Source: Phlegmacium glaucopus (lineage: Eukaryota > Basidiomycota > Agaricomycetes > Agaricales > Cortinariaceae). Taken from it: a stretch of DNA of 23,963 nucleotides. The DNA is taken from positions 1,083,604 through 1,107,566 of the forward strand of contig MU130477.1 of the NCBI GenBank assembly GCA_015039465.1, read 5' to 3'. Shown piece by piece: positions 7,893 to 18,561 of the stretch; the stretch's first letter is position 1; every line of letters begins with the position of its first letter. The notes under the pieces were generated by a model. The model was not told where the DNA came from. It was given only the letters and a program-made list of their open reading frames with translations, and did no database searches. A program made the position numbers and the translations under genes.

Positions 7893-10800
7893 GATTTATA
7901 TTGGGTGTCCCCTAACACCTTCTCACTCCAAGGTTATCACTTGCACTTGGCCCAAACATGAGACCCTCTCTGCCAAGCCATTTTCAACAAACTCAAGAAG
8001 GCGAATGATGCCTATGAGCTATTGATGAATAATGGTGATGATTTGACAGAAGTGGAAGCAGTACCCTTCCAAGGGGATGCGTTTGGGACTGTGGAAGACT
8101 ATGCCATGGACATGTTTGGGCAACTAGGAGATGATCACGATGAGAATATGGACACAAGAGATTCTGGCCCGGACAATGGGCTGCCAGCTCTGAGTGAGCT
8201 ATCTGACAATGAAGATGACAATGAGGCTCATATGGTTGTGGAATTGGAAAAGAGCTGGGAACCACATCAAGAGGGCGCTCCTCATCTAGAAGTGGAGGAT
8301 GATCATGATAAGGATGGCCCTGGAAATGTTGAAGTGGAGCCCAACCTGGAAGAAGAAGACAACAACTCAGACAGCAAGGGTGATAGACAATGAAACATCG
8401 GTCAATTCATTATTGGTGACGGTTATGGTGTCAAACCTACAATCAGAGTTTGGTACACCAACAAATCTCCAAATGCATGGGCTGGCCAACCTTTATCGCA
8501 TGAGGAGACCTGTGACTCTGGATATGCCTCTGTGCTTGGTGGTGGAGATAATCCATGGGCTCCATTTAATTCAAAGAAAGACTGGGAAATTGCAAGATGG
8601 GCAAAACTTTGAGGGGTGGGGTCAATGGCATTTTCTGAGCTCCTGGCCATTGATGGGGTATATTTTAATTGATTGTTTCTTCCCATTTTTGTGATGCTCA
8701 TGTTCATTTAACAGGTCTGTGAAGCTCTCAACCTGTCATACAGGACCTCAGATGAACTCAATTGAATCATCAACAAACTACCAGGACAACCTCAATTTAA
8801 ATGTCGTAAGGTTGTGCAGAGTGGCGAAGTCCTGGAATTTTATTCATGCAATATCATTGAGTGCCTTCATGCTCTATGGGGTGACCCCGACTTTGCTGAT
8901 GACCTCATTCTCAAGCCTGAGCGACTATATGCAGACGAAGACATGACAATTTGTATTTACCATGATATGAACACAGGGAGGTGGTGGTGGGATATGCAGG
9001 TATGTATTTGAGCTGTTACTTTTCTTTGTTCTTTTTGCTCATGGAATAATTTAGAAAAAGGTTCAGGCAGCAACTCAGAGCAAAAACATTACCATAGTGC
9101 TGCTCATCATTTCATCTGACAAAACTCAGCTCACAACATTTCGTGGAAAGAAAGCCTACCCAGTCTACCTCACCATTGGTAACATCCCAAAGCACATCCA
9201 CCATAAACCATCTCGACAAAGCCAAGTCTTGTTGGCGTACCTCCCCACCTCAACTCTTGGGCACATCACAAACAAGGCTTCACATTGTCGCTGCTTGTCC
9301 AACCTCTTCCACCACTGCATGCAGTATATTGTCAAGCCGATGGAGAGTGCCGGACATGATGGAATCCTCCTTGTCAGTGGTAATGGTGCTGTCAGAAGGT
9401 GTTTTCCAATTATTTCAGCCTATGTGGATGATTATTCAGAGCAGACATTGGTTGCGCTGGCCAAAAGTGGCAATTGTCCTGCACCACACAAAAATATTAG
9501 TGACTGGGAAAGCTTGAGCCTCATGACACGCAGAAGATCATTGAAGTGCTCAGTTTGGTTGACAGAGGAGCCACCAAATTCTCCAAAGCATGCACTGAAG
9601 CAGGAATCAAACCTATTCAGTGTGTTTTCTGGAAAAATCTTCCCTTCATTGACATCTACCACTCTATCACACCCAATATCCTTCATCAATTATACCAAGG
9701 GATTCTCAAACACCTCATCTCTTGGATTCAGGCTGCATGTGGAGACACAGAGATTGATGCTCAGTGTTGTCGCTTGCCTCCAAATCACCACATCTGACTG
9801 TTCATGAAGGAAATTTGCCACCTCTCTCGTGTTACTGGAACAGAGCATGATCAAATCTCAAGATTTCTTTTGGCATTAGTTGCCATTGTTTGTCTTCCCA
9901 ATAGTCACTCCAATGCCTGATTAGTCCATGCAGTTCATGCACTTTTGATTTCATCTATCTAGCGAGATACCCAATCCATACCTCTGAAATGCTTGGCCAA
10001 ATAAATGATGCCCTTCACATGTTCCATCTAAACTGTGACATCTTTGTTTCTCTTGGTATCCACAAGCATTTCAACATCCCCAAACTTCATAACTCCAGTC
10101 ATTACTATGAATTCATTCAGCTGCAGACAACTTCAACACAGAGTACACTGAGTGGCCTCACATCAATCTTGCAAAGGATGCCTACACTTCAACAAACTTC
10201 AAAGATGAATTCCCACAAATGACACTTTGGCTCTACTGGAAGGAATGTGTGATGCAACACAAGAGATATCTTCACCGGCACCTAGGTGCGTCCTTCAACA
10301 CACCACTCCATATTCAAAAACCCCTTCCTTCTCTGATTCCTGAGCACCAACAGTGGATGGCGAAGCACCCAACCCATTGAGGCATACCTATTGAGGTTAT
10401 TTGCACCAAGTATGGTGCTACTCAATTTATTCCTGCTCTATCATGGTTCATCACTCAGTACCAACATCCCGAATACTCAAAAGCCCAAGTAAAAGTCACC
10501 TCCAAACACATTCACATTCCTTTTTCCAAAGTTTCAGTCTTTCATCATGTCAAATTTGTCAGTTATGATGTCTACAGCTTAAATCCCCTTGATGAAAGTG
10601 TCGTCGACTCAATACATGTTGATCCAGTGCATCTCAACAAGTATAGAAAAATCGTCCCTGGCCGATTTGACATGGCCATCATCCAGGTCAAGGACTCTTG
10701 CAGCAACTTGGGTTTGAAAGGTACAGTGTTTGATGTTTGATTGTAATGGATTAAGCCATTACTAAATTCTAATCTCAGGTCCCTGCATTGGACAAGTCTG

Positions 10801-11137
10801 ATGCATATTTTCATTACCTCCTCATGCTCTTGACCTCTGATTTCCAACTGGAACTTTCTCACACAAGCACTTGGCTTATGTTGAGTGGTTTACACCATTT
10901 TCTCAAGCTCGGAAGGACCAGAATTCCAAGCTATTCAAGGTTTTGTGCCTAATGGAGCAGGGGGAGCGCTGTGCAAGTATTATTCCTGTATCCCTCATTC
11001 TCTCAAGTGTCCAGCTGTTCCCGAAATTTGGACCTCAAGCACCTGTGTCATGGTCATCAAGTAATGTCCTTGAAAATGCGCTGCAGTTTTATGTAAATTC
11101 CTTCGCAGATAGATTCCTGTACTCACATATCTACTAA
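7893..11137 (+). pseudogene. Plavaka-type DNA transposase, degenerate
   Basis: The order of motifs matches Plavaka transposases of basidiomycetes: a decayed zinc-finger-like start (FSLQGYHLHLAQT, about 7920), an acidic linker, DNPWAPFNSKKDWEIARWAK (about 8550), ALWGDPDFADDLILKPERLY, YHDMNTGRWWWDMQ, IISSDKTQLTTFRGKKAYPV, LTIGNIPKHI, KASHCRCLSNLFHHC, RVTGTEHDQISRFLLALV, HKHFNIPKLHN and a C-terminus with LAYVEWFTPFS and VLENALQFYVNSF. Introns at 8658-8714 and 9000-9054 are still recognisable. TGA stops break the frame at 7959, 8391, in WAKL-stop-GVGS (about 8611), LN-stop-II (about 8767), about 9796 and about 9918; several sit where family members have Arg, fitting CGA-to-TGA change. Frameshifts are seen near 9515, 9990 and 10140. 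It is essentially full length but cannot be functional. No matching terminal repeat was found at the left. Confidence 0.85.
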
Positions 11138-12010
11138 TTAGTTGTATTTTTCTTTCCTTTTTATGGATCTCTCATCAGTTAATAATTAAACAAAATAAGG
11201 GTTCAATAAGTGACTGACCTACGGACTGTTAGCAAATACATTGCTGACTTTTGCTGATCTCAGTGGGTCAGTTGAAGTCAGCTTGCCCTCCACTTACTGA
11301 CACAAATCTCAGCTTATTTCGGCAGATAAGCAAATAGGGTTTTTCCTGATGTGTTAGCTCAAAACAACTTGTAAAACAGGCAATGATATCAATTTCCAAA
11401 TATAGACAATGAACCATGGCTAAGTCATGAGTGATTTGGAGTCAGCACAAGCCAGCCAGTGCCTTGATGGCTTGGCTCAACTCCATGAGCCACATAAGGG
11501 ACAAAGCTGGCAAAGCTGAGCTGAGCTGAGCCAAGCTGAATCATGGCAACACTACCTACTTTCAAAAAGGGTATGTTTTCATCCAAATTATGTAAGTTTT
11601 GATGGGATGTGGTTGGATCATCCAGTTATAGGCAAGACTCTCCATATGTTTTCTGACTCTCCATATGTTTTTTAACAATCTTTTATCACTTAAAAACATA
11701 AATAACTTGGCTCAGAAGGCAAATATGAACTGTATATAGCTATGTTATGATACAAGGGCAGAAATACTGTCTAGTAGCAGGAAATGTGTGTTTAAAGTGA
11801 TATTAGAAAAAAAAATTAAGCCCTCCTTGGGTCTTCGAAAGTGCAGCGGAGCTCCAAAATCAACCAAACATGCAGCGGCAGAAGAACGGCGGCTTGAATA
11901 GGAAACAGACTGGTACAGTGACATGTGACACGATCGCCAATAACTGCAACTGTCATTAGGCCGCAGCGCCTTCGATGCATTTCAGAGCTTAGGGTTTATT
12001 TTTCACTGTC
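11138..12010. other. Transposon 3' flank and palmitoyltransferase upstream region
   Basis: No gene is supported. Near 11505-11545 there are clustered GCTGAGCTGAGC-like repeats, possibly subterminal repeats of the Plavaka element. At about 11638-11674 a 19-bp unit, GACTCTCCATATGTTTTCT, is tandemly duplicated with small changes. From about 11820 the composition rises in GC, consistent with the promoter and 5' leader of the next gene. No clear TATA box is seen there. Confidence 0.4.
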
Positions 12011-13527
12011 ATGATCTGTGCAAAACGGGTATTCAGCTGCTTTAAAACTCTTGAACGATGGGGCAATAAAATAACAGGCGCAGCAGGTCCTTTCTTCGTC
12101 GGTCTTGCTGTCATCCTCATATCCATAGGTACCATATCTTTTTGTGAGTTACATTTGACCGGTCATCAAAAGACATTTTTACTCATGTGAAAAACAGTCA
12201 ATGTGATCGCCCCAAGTCTTCCATTTCCAATTATCTCGATACCTTTATGCCTTCTGGTCGCTCTGAACCTGCACATACATTACTTTTACGCCATCACTGT
12301 ATCACCGGGTTTTCTTGAAGACCCGCCGCGCGACCCTGTGAAGAGTTTCTTATGGGCATGGAAGGTGCGGGATAAGGGAAAACAGAGGATGTTGACAGGC
12401 GGCGTCAGATGGTCAGCAAAAGGTTCAAAAATCACGCCAGCATCTACGACCAAGTGTTGGAAATGTAAATCTATCAGACCAGAAGTGAGTTTAATTCTAT
12501 TTTTTTTTTGCCAAGTCATAGCAAGGCTAAAATGTTAGTAAACCTCGAGAGAACTCACCATTGTCGGATATGCAATAAATGTGTGCTCAAGTACGATCAT
12601 CATTGTCCTGTGAGTAAAGTGTTATTCTTCTTTTTGCGTTCGCATCCTAATATCAATCCACGATACAGTGTAAGTCTTTGCGACTTTGCCTCAAGGTGCT
12701 CTTTTTCATGTAAACTGGGATCAGGGGTCAACCAATGTGTAGGACTGCACAACGAGCGGCATTTCGTCCTGTTCATGTATGTACTTTTTCCCCCCTTTCC
12801 TTGTACTATTCTTAAACTGTATCAGGGCGTACCTCGTTCTCGCCACCTTCAACGTGAGCGTTCTAGGATACCAGCATTTCCTCGACTCTTTAGGAATGTC
12901 ATACCAGGTACGACGAACACATCCCATACCCTTTCTTTCGTAAAAAACCTTATCTGATCAACTGAGATAGCCATGGGAACACACCGTCCCGGAACCCATG
13001 TTTGCGATGGTTTACATCCTTAGCGTGGTTCTTTGTTTCTCAGTTGGTGTGATGTTGACGTATCATTTATATGGAGTGATCTACGGTGAAACATCGGTGG
13101 AGGTTCAAGATAACGAGGAGTATCGTAAAAAGGCTAAAGAACGCAACGAGGTATATATTAATATCTCCTCCTCTAAAGCCGTAAATCCATCTTATGTGTT
13201 TTCTCTAGGAATTTGTGAACTCATATGACTGCGGGTGTGTGGTCATAGTTCTTCAAAGCTAATAATATTCACCCCTTTACCTACTAGAAAATGGAGAAAT
13301 CTACAATTTTTCTTTAACATTGGGGAAGGTGGATAGTATGTCGTCCTTATCTCCTTGTCGCGTATATCCCCTGATATCCTTTAAGCTCTAGAGTTACGTT
13401 GTTCCTGCCCCTCCGTTTGCACCCATACAGCGACGGCTTCTCCTGGGCAAGGAAAGAAGGATATGAGAAACATCATGGCATCCTTAAAGGTGAAGAGTTG
13501 ACGGACGAAGATGACGAAGATGTTTAA
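12011..13527 (+). CDS. DHHC-type protein S-palmitoyltransferase
   Basis: Membrane enzyme that transfers palmitate from acyl-CoA to protein cysteines. My gene model has ten exons: 12011-12143, 12198-12484, 12550-12609, 12669 (one base), 12725-12776, 12826-12907, 12971-13150, 13209-13234, 13288-13335, 13386-13527, giving 336 residues. Two hydrophobic segments (about 25-47 and 50-75) precede the cysteine-rich domain KCWKCKSIRPERTHHC...CNKC (residues 130-151); the catalytic DHHC is at 156-159, followed by PWVNQCVG. Two more membrane segments follow (about 172-198 and 215-241), then TSVE (246-249, resembling the TTxE motif) and a conserved NSYDCGKWRNLQFFFNIG region. The tail is acidic (TDEDDEDV). 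All splice phases agree. The 12485-12549 intron acceptor (CGAG) was chosen because it restores the family spacing. The closest animal-type relation may be ZDHHC16-like, but that is uncertain; the domain call is secure. Confidence 0.93.
12669..12669 (+). other. Candidate single-nucleotide exon (T)
   Basis: The previous exon ends in the codons for His-Cys-Pro at 12609. An intron GTGAGT...ACAG (12610-12668, 59 bp, with a CTAAT branch-like motif) is followed by one T, then a second intron GTAAGT...TCAG (12670-12724, 55 bp). Joining CCT, T and GGGTCAAC gives Pro-Trp-Val-Asn, the expected DHHC-PW-xNxCVG sequence. Splicing 12610-12724 as one intron gives a frameshift and an early TAG. Retaining both introns stays in frame but inserts 39 residues and loses the Trp. 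Confidence 0.75.
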
Positions 13528-14365
13528 AGCATATTTCACATAATTGAGCTTTTATCACATTTATCACAATAATGACATTCTCTAATTATTGTTCCCAGCC
13601 TGTTGTTAGCCTTTTCTGATTTAGATATCATTGTCATGTGAGTTCAATTTTTTCTTCTTTTCTTCTTAACAGAAAGGAAATTTTTCGCATGATGATATCT
13701 GCCGGGGCCAGATGACTCTTCGAGAGCACCCTGCTCTTCATGCTTTCTTTGCGAAGGTGGAGTTGAGGGTTCTCTGGGAAGCTTGGATGACCTATTGTCC
13801 GGCTTTAATCCTCGATCCTACGATGACTTCCGTTGTCGTAGGATTTATGACTGATTCGAACGATTTCCGTTATTTTTCCTAAACTCTTTAAAATAAGCTC
13901 TGGTGCTGATGTTTGTCTTCGATCCTCAGATATATTTATTTGTATAAGAGTGGTAATAACCCATTCTCACATATATACTTCGGTTATCTACCCCGTCAGA
14001 AGAGCGAATACTCGGCCCTTGACCCGTCCGGGGACAATTCGTGCTTTTCGCGTGTGCGTTCGCCTTCATCTTGGCTCTTATTTGAATGAACTGAAGCATG
14101 TTTTTGAATTCATTTCCGCCGCCTCCTAGTCATACAAATTTCACAAGCCACGCAACCCACGGTTACTTGAAGAAAAAGTCTAGACCATAATCTAACTATA
14201 TCCCTTGAATGATCCTCCGAGTACGCACAAACGTATAATTATAAATCCCAACCTCTCCACACCACACCCTTTGACAGAATAAATTCGTTCCTTATGGCAT
14301 TAACCACTGATTTGATTTATTGCTTGAGTTCTAGTGATCCGATATCCGCCAGTACCCAACTAAAT
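13528..14365. other. Convergent 3' intergenic region with an unexplained open stretch
   Basis: This lies between the 3' ends of two convergent genes. At 13672-13881 the plus strand is open for about 70 codons after a splice-acceptor-like CTTAACAG, with an internal ATG at 13708 (MTLREHPALHAFF...). A GTGAGT lies only 35 bp upstream of the acceptor, which is short for an intron here. I do not recognise the peptide. Inside it a 9-bp inverted repeat, ATCCTACGA/TCGTAGGAT (about 13815-13845), could form a hairpin. The remaining sequence (13900-14365) shows nothing identifiable. Confidence 0.3.
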
Positions 14366-15951
14366 CTACATCGAGCTCGAGCTCTTCTCGTGTTTTTCGT
14401 GTGGCTTTTCATCGGAATACTGCTCCGCCGCAACAGCATGTAAAGCTAGGATGGAACGACGCAAGCTGGTAAACAAGATTTGTTATATACGGTTTGACGA
14501 CTTCAGTAAGCGAAAACGTTTGTGAAGGATGACGTACCTGATTTGCTCATGATAGTATTCGCGTAGTTCTTTGTAGCGCTCATGGCGGTGCCGACGATGA
14601 ACGAGGGTTAGAAGGATGGAAGTGGCCACCATGGCTGTTTTAGTTTAAATGAAATTTTGAATTGCGTTGGTGATTTATGATCACGATTGAAAAGACGCGA
14701 GCTTACCTCCAACGATACAGAATCCTGTGGCACCCCATTGCCAAGGTGCAATACGTAAAGGCGTACCTGCTGGTTCAGCGCAGATGTTGATGTTTGCATT
14801 TTTAGAGTCTGGGGCGCAGTTACCCTTTTCACCGCGAGATGTCATTAACAACGCCTTTTTAATGAACTCCACACGTACCGAAGCACACTCTACATCAAAT
14901 CTGCAGCTTTTCTTTAGTTCTTTTGTGGGTTGGCAGGTTGGACCTGTCGCCATATCAGGATCGCAGAAAAGACCTGGGGAACGACAGTTGTGTTTGATCA
15001 CATTCGTGGTATAGATAGCCTCGCCATTGCCGTCTGGGTCTCCTGTGTGTAGATCTGTGACGTAGGTTGTGTTTTCGATGATGCAGGGTTGGTTGAGGGT
15101 TGCGTTGGCGTACCTAGTAGAGAGAGAGAGGTATAATTATCGGATTTTTTCTTCTTTGCTTGTGATGAAAAGAAAATTACTTACATGCAAGTTAGGTGTA
15201 GACATACTGGAGCTGCCTCTGTTATGCCAGTCAAATTTCTAGAGTGTGGTGCGCATTGCTCATCCCGACCCAACTCGCATGAACCGCCAACTTCATTTTG
15301 TTGTCGACACCCACTCCCATCATCTGGGCAAAAGGTACCGCCAATACACAAGGGAGGTAAAACCATCGTTGTCGTCAAATCCTTCGGGCGATCTTTTTTA
15401 CTCTTCTTCTTTGTTGTTTTTGGAACCGGGATCGGCAAATTGAGTTCATTCAATTTAACATTGGGATCCACAACGCCGCCTGTATTCCCACCACCACCGC
15501 CAAACCCAAAACCGAAAGGAAACTCATCGCGTCTGCAGAGAATGGGGACGCAAGTACCATTGGAAGGTCCTGATGAAGAACAGAATGTGTTTTCACGGCA
15601 TTGAGAGAGGAGTTTGTGGGTTTTGGGGTGGAGGTGGGTGTTTTTGCGGTTGCATCGGAGGAATGGAGGGGAGTTTGAGGTGGGTAATAGGAGGGGTGTG
15701 ATGGGTGGGCCGATGCTGCTGCTACCGCTCTGAGATGTTGGGTCGGTGATTGGTTCAGGTATGGCGGGTGGTAACGGAATCATGCCAACTTGGGGTGGGA
15801 CTGGTCGTCCCAGTGTTAGCCCATCCACCGGAGTGGGTCTTGGAAGAAAGTTGGAAACGGTGAAGACAGGGCGTTGTTGAGCTATGCACTCCGTAAAGAA
15901 AAACGGAACGAGAATAAGAAAAAACGACATTTTGAGTTGGGGAAAAGGCAT
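14366..15951 (-). CDS. Cysteine-rich type I membrane protein, function unknown
   Basis: Four exons, 15951-15185, 15113-14707, 14634-14538 and 14465-14366, give 456 residues with consistent splice phases and canonical GTAAGT/GTAAGC/GTACGT donors. Residues 1-25 form a signal peptide (SFFLILVPFFFTECIA); the Met at residue 8 is an alternative start. The ectodomain is Pro/Ser-rich, then contains 20 cysteines in motifs such as CRENTFC, CIGGTFC, CELGRDEQC, CRSPGLFC and CRFDVEC, with a Gly-rich patch (FGFGFGGGGG) and a basic KTTKKKSKKDRPKD patch between. A single membrane segment lies at about 382-403, followed by a basic cytoplasmic tail (HRRHRHERYKELREYY) ending in SSSSM. The repeated C-x5/6-C pairs suggest several small disulfide-bonded modules. 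No family was recognised. It could be a cell-surface sensor or wall-associated protein, but this is only inferred from topology. Confidence 0.85.
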
Positions 15952-16780
15952 TTTAATGCTTGTCTATTGGGGAGGGATTCGTGGATAGAGGGATTTGACG
16001 GGGAGGTTGTTTTTTGAAGACATCGTTTTCATGGAACGATGTCAGCCTCTTTGCAAGACGATCGACAAGTTGACCAGACAAAAGTCGGATTTTTTATTTC
16101 CTTCTTTGATTGTATAAATGGCTTTATCGTCCTTGTGAAGCGTTTCTCGCGTTTCTTGGACGCGCAACACGTGTGTCATCTTATCATTTCCCTCGAAAAT
16201 GGCCGACTCGGCTGGCCCGCATGGAACTATTAGATGCCCGATGTGGCGTATCGCGTATAAAAAATCGTATGCAACGTCGCTCATATCCGATATCATAACG
16301 TTAAAAAAACCAACACTACTTTGAGCATGCGACTTTGAGTGGTGAGATGGAAATTCCAAATAGCCACCATGTTAAATATCGAACGGGCCTCATTGTATGT
16401 GTGAGCCCCATTCAGCGCCATTTTTCTGGGGAGCTGCTTGTTTCACTTTGACATTCATTAAAATTTGCAGGCGGAGAGCTTGAGAGGCCCTGTTCAAGAT
16501 GGATCCCCTTCGTTCTTTTGAGCTCCGGAACTCCGCCAGACAACGTTGTGAGGCCGATGAACACTGCCGCGGAGTCCTATTTTGATCACAAGAGGGCGAC
16601 TTTGTTTTGGTGTATGTAACTCCTTGCTCCACTTCTCCCAGACACCTCTACGATTAACGGACCACGTTTGCAACCTCAAGGCTACTCTTTTTTTTTTTGC
16701 CTGCTAATCTGCCTTCAATTTCAAATTCCCAAATTCCCCCCCCCCCTCGGACACACATTATTTAATTCGTTCCTCATTAC
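15952..16780. promoter_or_regulatory. Divergent intergenic region, shared upstream of two genes
   Basis: It separates the start of the cysteine-rich protein gene from that of the HSP20-like gene. Short ORFs on both strands (for example 16359-16042 on minus, 105 codons) have no recognisable motifs. A TATAAAAAA-like motif is at 16255-16263. A T10 tract (about 16688) and a C11 run (16736-16746) lie just upstream of the HSP20-like start. Confidence 0.4.
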
Positions 16781-17648
16781 ATGGCTCCACGAACTCCATC
16801 ATCTGGCAGAATGCCACAAAACCAAAGTCCTGCTACTTTGACTCCTCTACCATCATCATCATCTTCGTCGTCGTCATCGTCCGCAGCCTCTACTTCAGAT
16901 TCCTCATATTTCTTACCTCTCCCAGCCAGCTCTTCTAGTTCTCCATATACAACCCCCAGTTCCTCGCATTCATCTTCGGGTCCTGTCATAACAGCCAGCT
17001 TCATGTCGAGAAACGACAACTCCCACCCAAATTCTCCTGACCAACCACCACCACCGCTTTCTAGTCCCCGTCATTTACCTCCAGATGCCGTTCAACAATT
17101 TGCACTACACATCCCAGCCCCACCTACTCTTTCCCTCTCACAATCTGCTGTACGGAACCCTCCACCAAATGCAGCTAATCTGGGACCTCGTGTATCCGTT
17201 TCTTCCATGCCATATCCCCCCTTGCCAAATACCAACCTAGACTCCTTCCCTTCTCCTATGGATCGAACAAGACGAATGCCACCTTCGAACCAGACGCCGG
17301 ACATGACGCTCTCGTCGTCACCCACAGAACATACACTGAGCGTCATGCTGCCCCGATCGATACAACTAGAAATGGTGACTATTTCGGCTAATAAAGGTGA
17401 TCGACTAAGGGTTGTAGCGGATGCTTGGCATATGGAGGGTGAAAGTGAGTTTTTTGTCACCTCGTTCTTCCATTCATTCAGCTTTTACCCCACATGAAAC
17501 TTACTCACCCCCCCCACCCCGCTTGCGCATAGGTCATTACGAATGGCAAATCAGTTTCCCACCATCTGACGTTGACATCAGAACGGTCCATGCTAAATTT
17601 CAACAAGACGGGCGCTTGACTATTGATGTACAAAGGCTTTATTACTGA
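16781..17648 (+). CDS. HSP20/alpha-crystallin-like domain protein with long Ser/Pro-rich N-terminus
   Basis: Two exons, 16781-17444 and 17533-17648 (intron GTGAGT...CATAG, 88 bp), give 259 residues. About the first 190 residues are low-complexity and rich in Ser and Pro, with a serine run from TCA/TCG/TCT codons, and are probably disordered. The C-terminal part, from about residue 196 (LEMVTISANKGDRLRVVADA, then WHMEGESHYEWQISF and DGRLTIDVQRL), has the beta-strand pattern and the DGRLTI core of an HSP20-like domain. It ends immediately after the last strand, so the C-terminal IxI/V tail of canonical small heat-shock chaperones is absent. It may be a chaperone-fold adaptor rather than an oligomeric chaperone. 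The domain call is moderately sure; the function is not known. Confidence 0.85.
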
Positions 17649-18561
17649 GGTCCCCCCCCCCCCTTATTCGGGACCCCTTGATGCTTCATATTGTTTTTGG
17701 ATCTAAAAACGAGGTTCAGGGGGTGTATCAGTCAGTTGGTTGAGTGTTGGAGAGAGGAGGCGGTGATTAGCGGCGATGAAGGCGATTGGATTTCATTCGC
17801 AGGGACAAAAAAAAAACATCCTATCATGTCGTGTGTGCGTCATCGCTTACCGTCATCGATCGAAAATATCGTGCTCGTTGGCATGATATGCTTACAGAGA
17901 AGGATGTTTTTTCGATGGTTGGTGTGAACGTAGGAGCAACTTTTGGTAGAGGGGGGGAAGGAAGGGGTGCGGACATTGTACTATAATCCATGATCTCTCT
18001 TTTTCTTTTTTTTATATATATTGGACTTTTTTTGATACTTAAATATTGTATACACGTACATATATGTTCATGCCTTGCAAGTGTCTCAAATTTTTACATA
18101 GTTGTTTTATATTTAACTTTTTGGAGTCCAGATCAACAATGGAAGACAGGCTTAATGTTCTCATGAGTGCCATACAGTTTCTGGGTTTCTTCTCCATCCT
18201 CCCCATGTTGTTTTCATTTGATACCCATTGTAGATGAGGAGGTATGTAACATAGTCGACGAAATTTCATTTCATTTCATATCGTTGATGATATCAGCCTG
18301 AGCATGGCTGTTGGCCCCCATCATGTGTCAATGTGACGAAACTGCAGTCCTCATATCGATCCTCAGCGCTCAGCGCTCAAGCTCTCTCAATCCATCAGAC
18401 CGTAAAACTATTCCCCTTAACTTTCAGTTATTACAATTCGACCAGAGGGCAATGAAATTTCGTTTGTATTAGTAGTCAACTAATTCGCGGCTCCATTCTT
18501 CTACCGGAGTCTTCATGACTACATGGATCACCGATGTGAGTTCCCCCCAAAGTAGATTTTG
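17649..18561. other. Intergenic region between convergent genes
   Basis: No gene is supported. It starts with a C12 run (17652-17663) just after the HSP20-like stop. Frames at 17691-17986 are open by chance and show no motifs. A CAGCGCTCAGCGCTCA motif occurs at about 18364-18379 and is echoed at about 20218-20233, on the other side of the dehydrogenase gene. AT-rich sequence at 18000-18060 probably belongs to a 3' untranslated region. Confidence 0.4.

Noticed and set aside
12508..12957. 149-codon uninterrupted ORF spanning the DHHC motif
   Set aside because: It reads through introns: it lacks the conserved Trp after DHHC-Pro and the first CxxC pair, and it breaks the fourth membrane segment. 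The spliced model fits the family throughout.
16042..16359. 105-codon minus ORF in the divergent intergenic region
   Set aside because: No motif, no hydrophobic or domain pattern, and it occupies promoter sequence between two well-supported genes.
17705..17790. tRNA-like stretch with AGTTGGTTGAGTG
   Set aside because: No matching acceptor or T-arm stems could be drawn around it.
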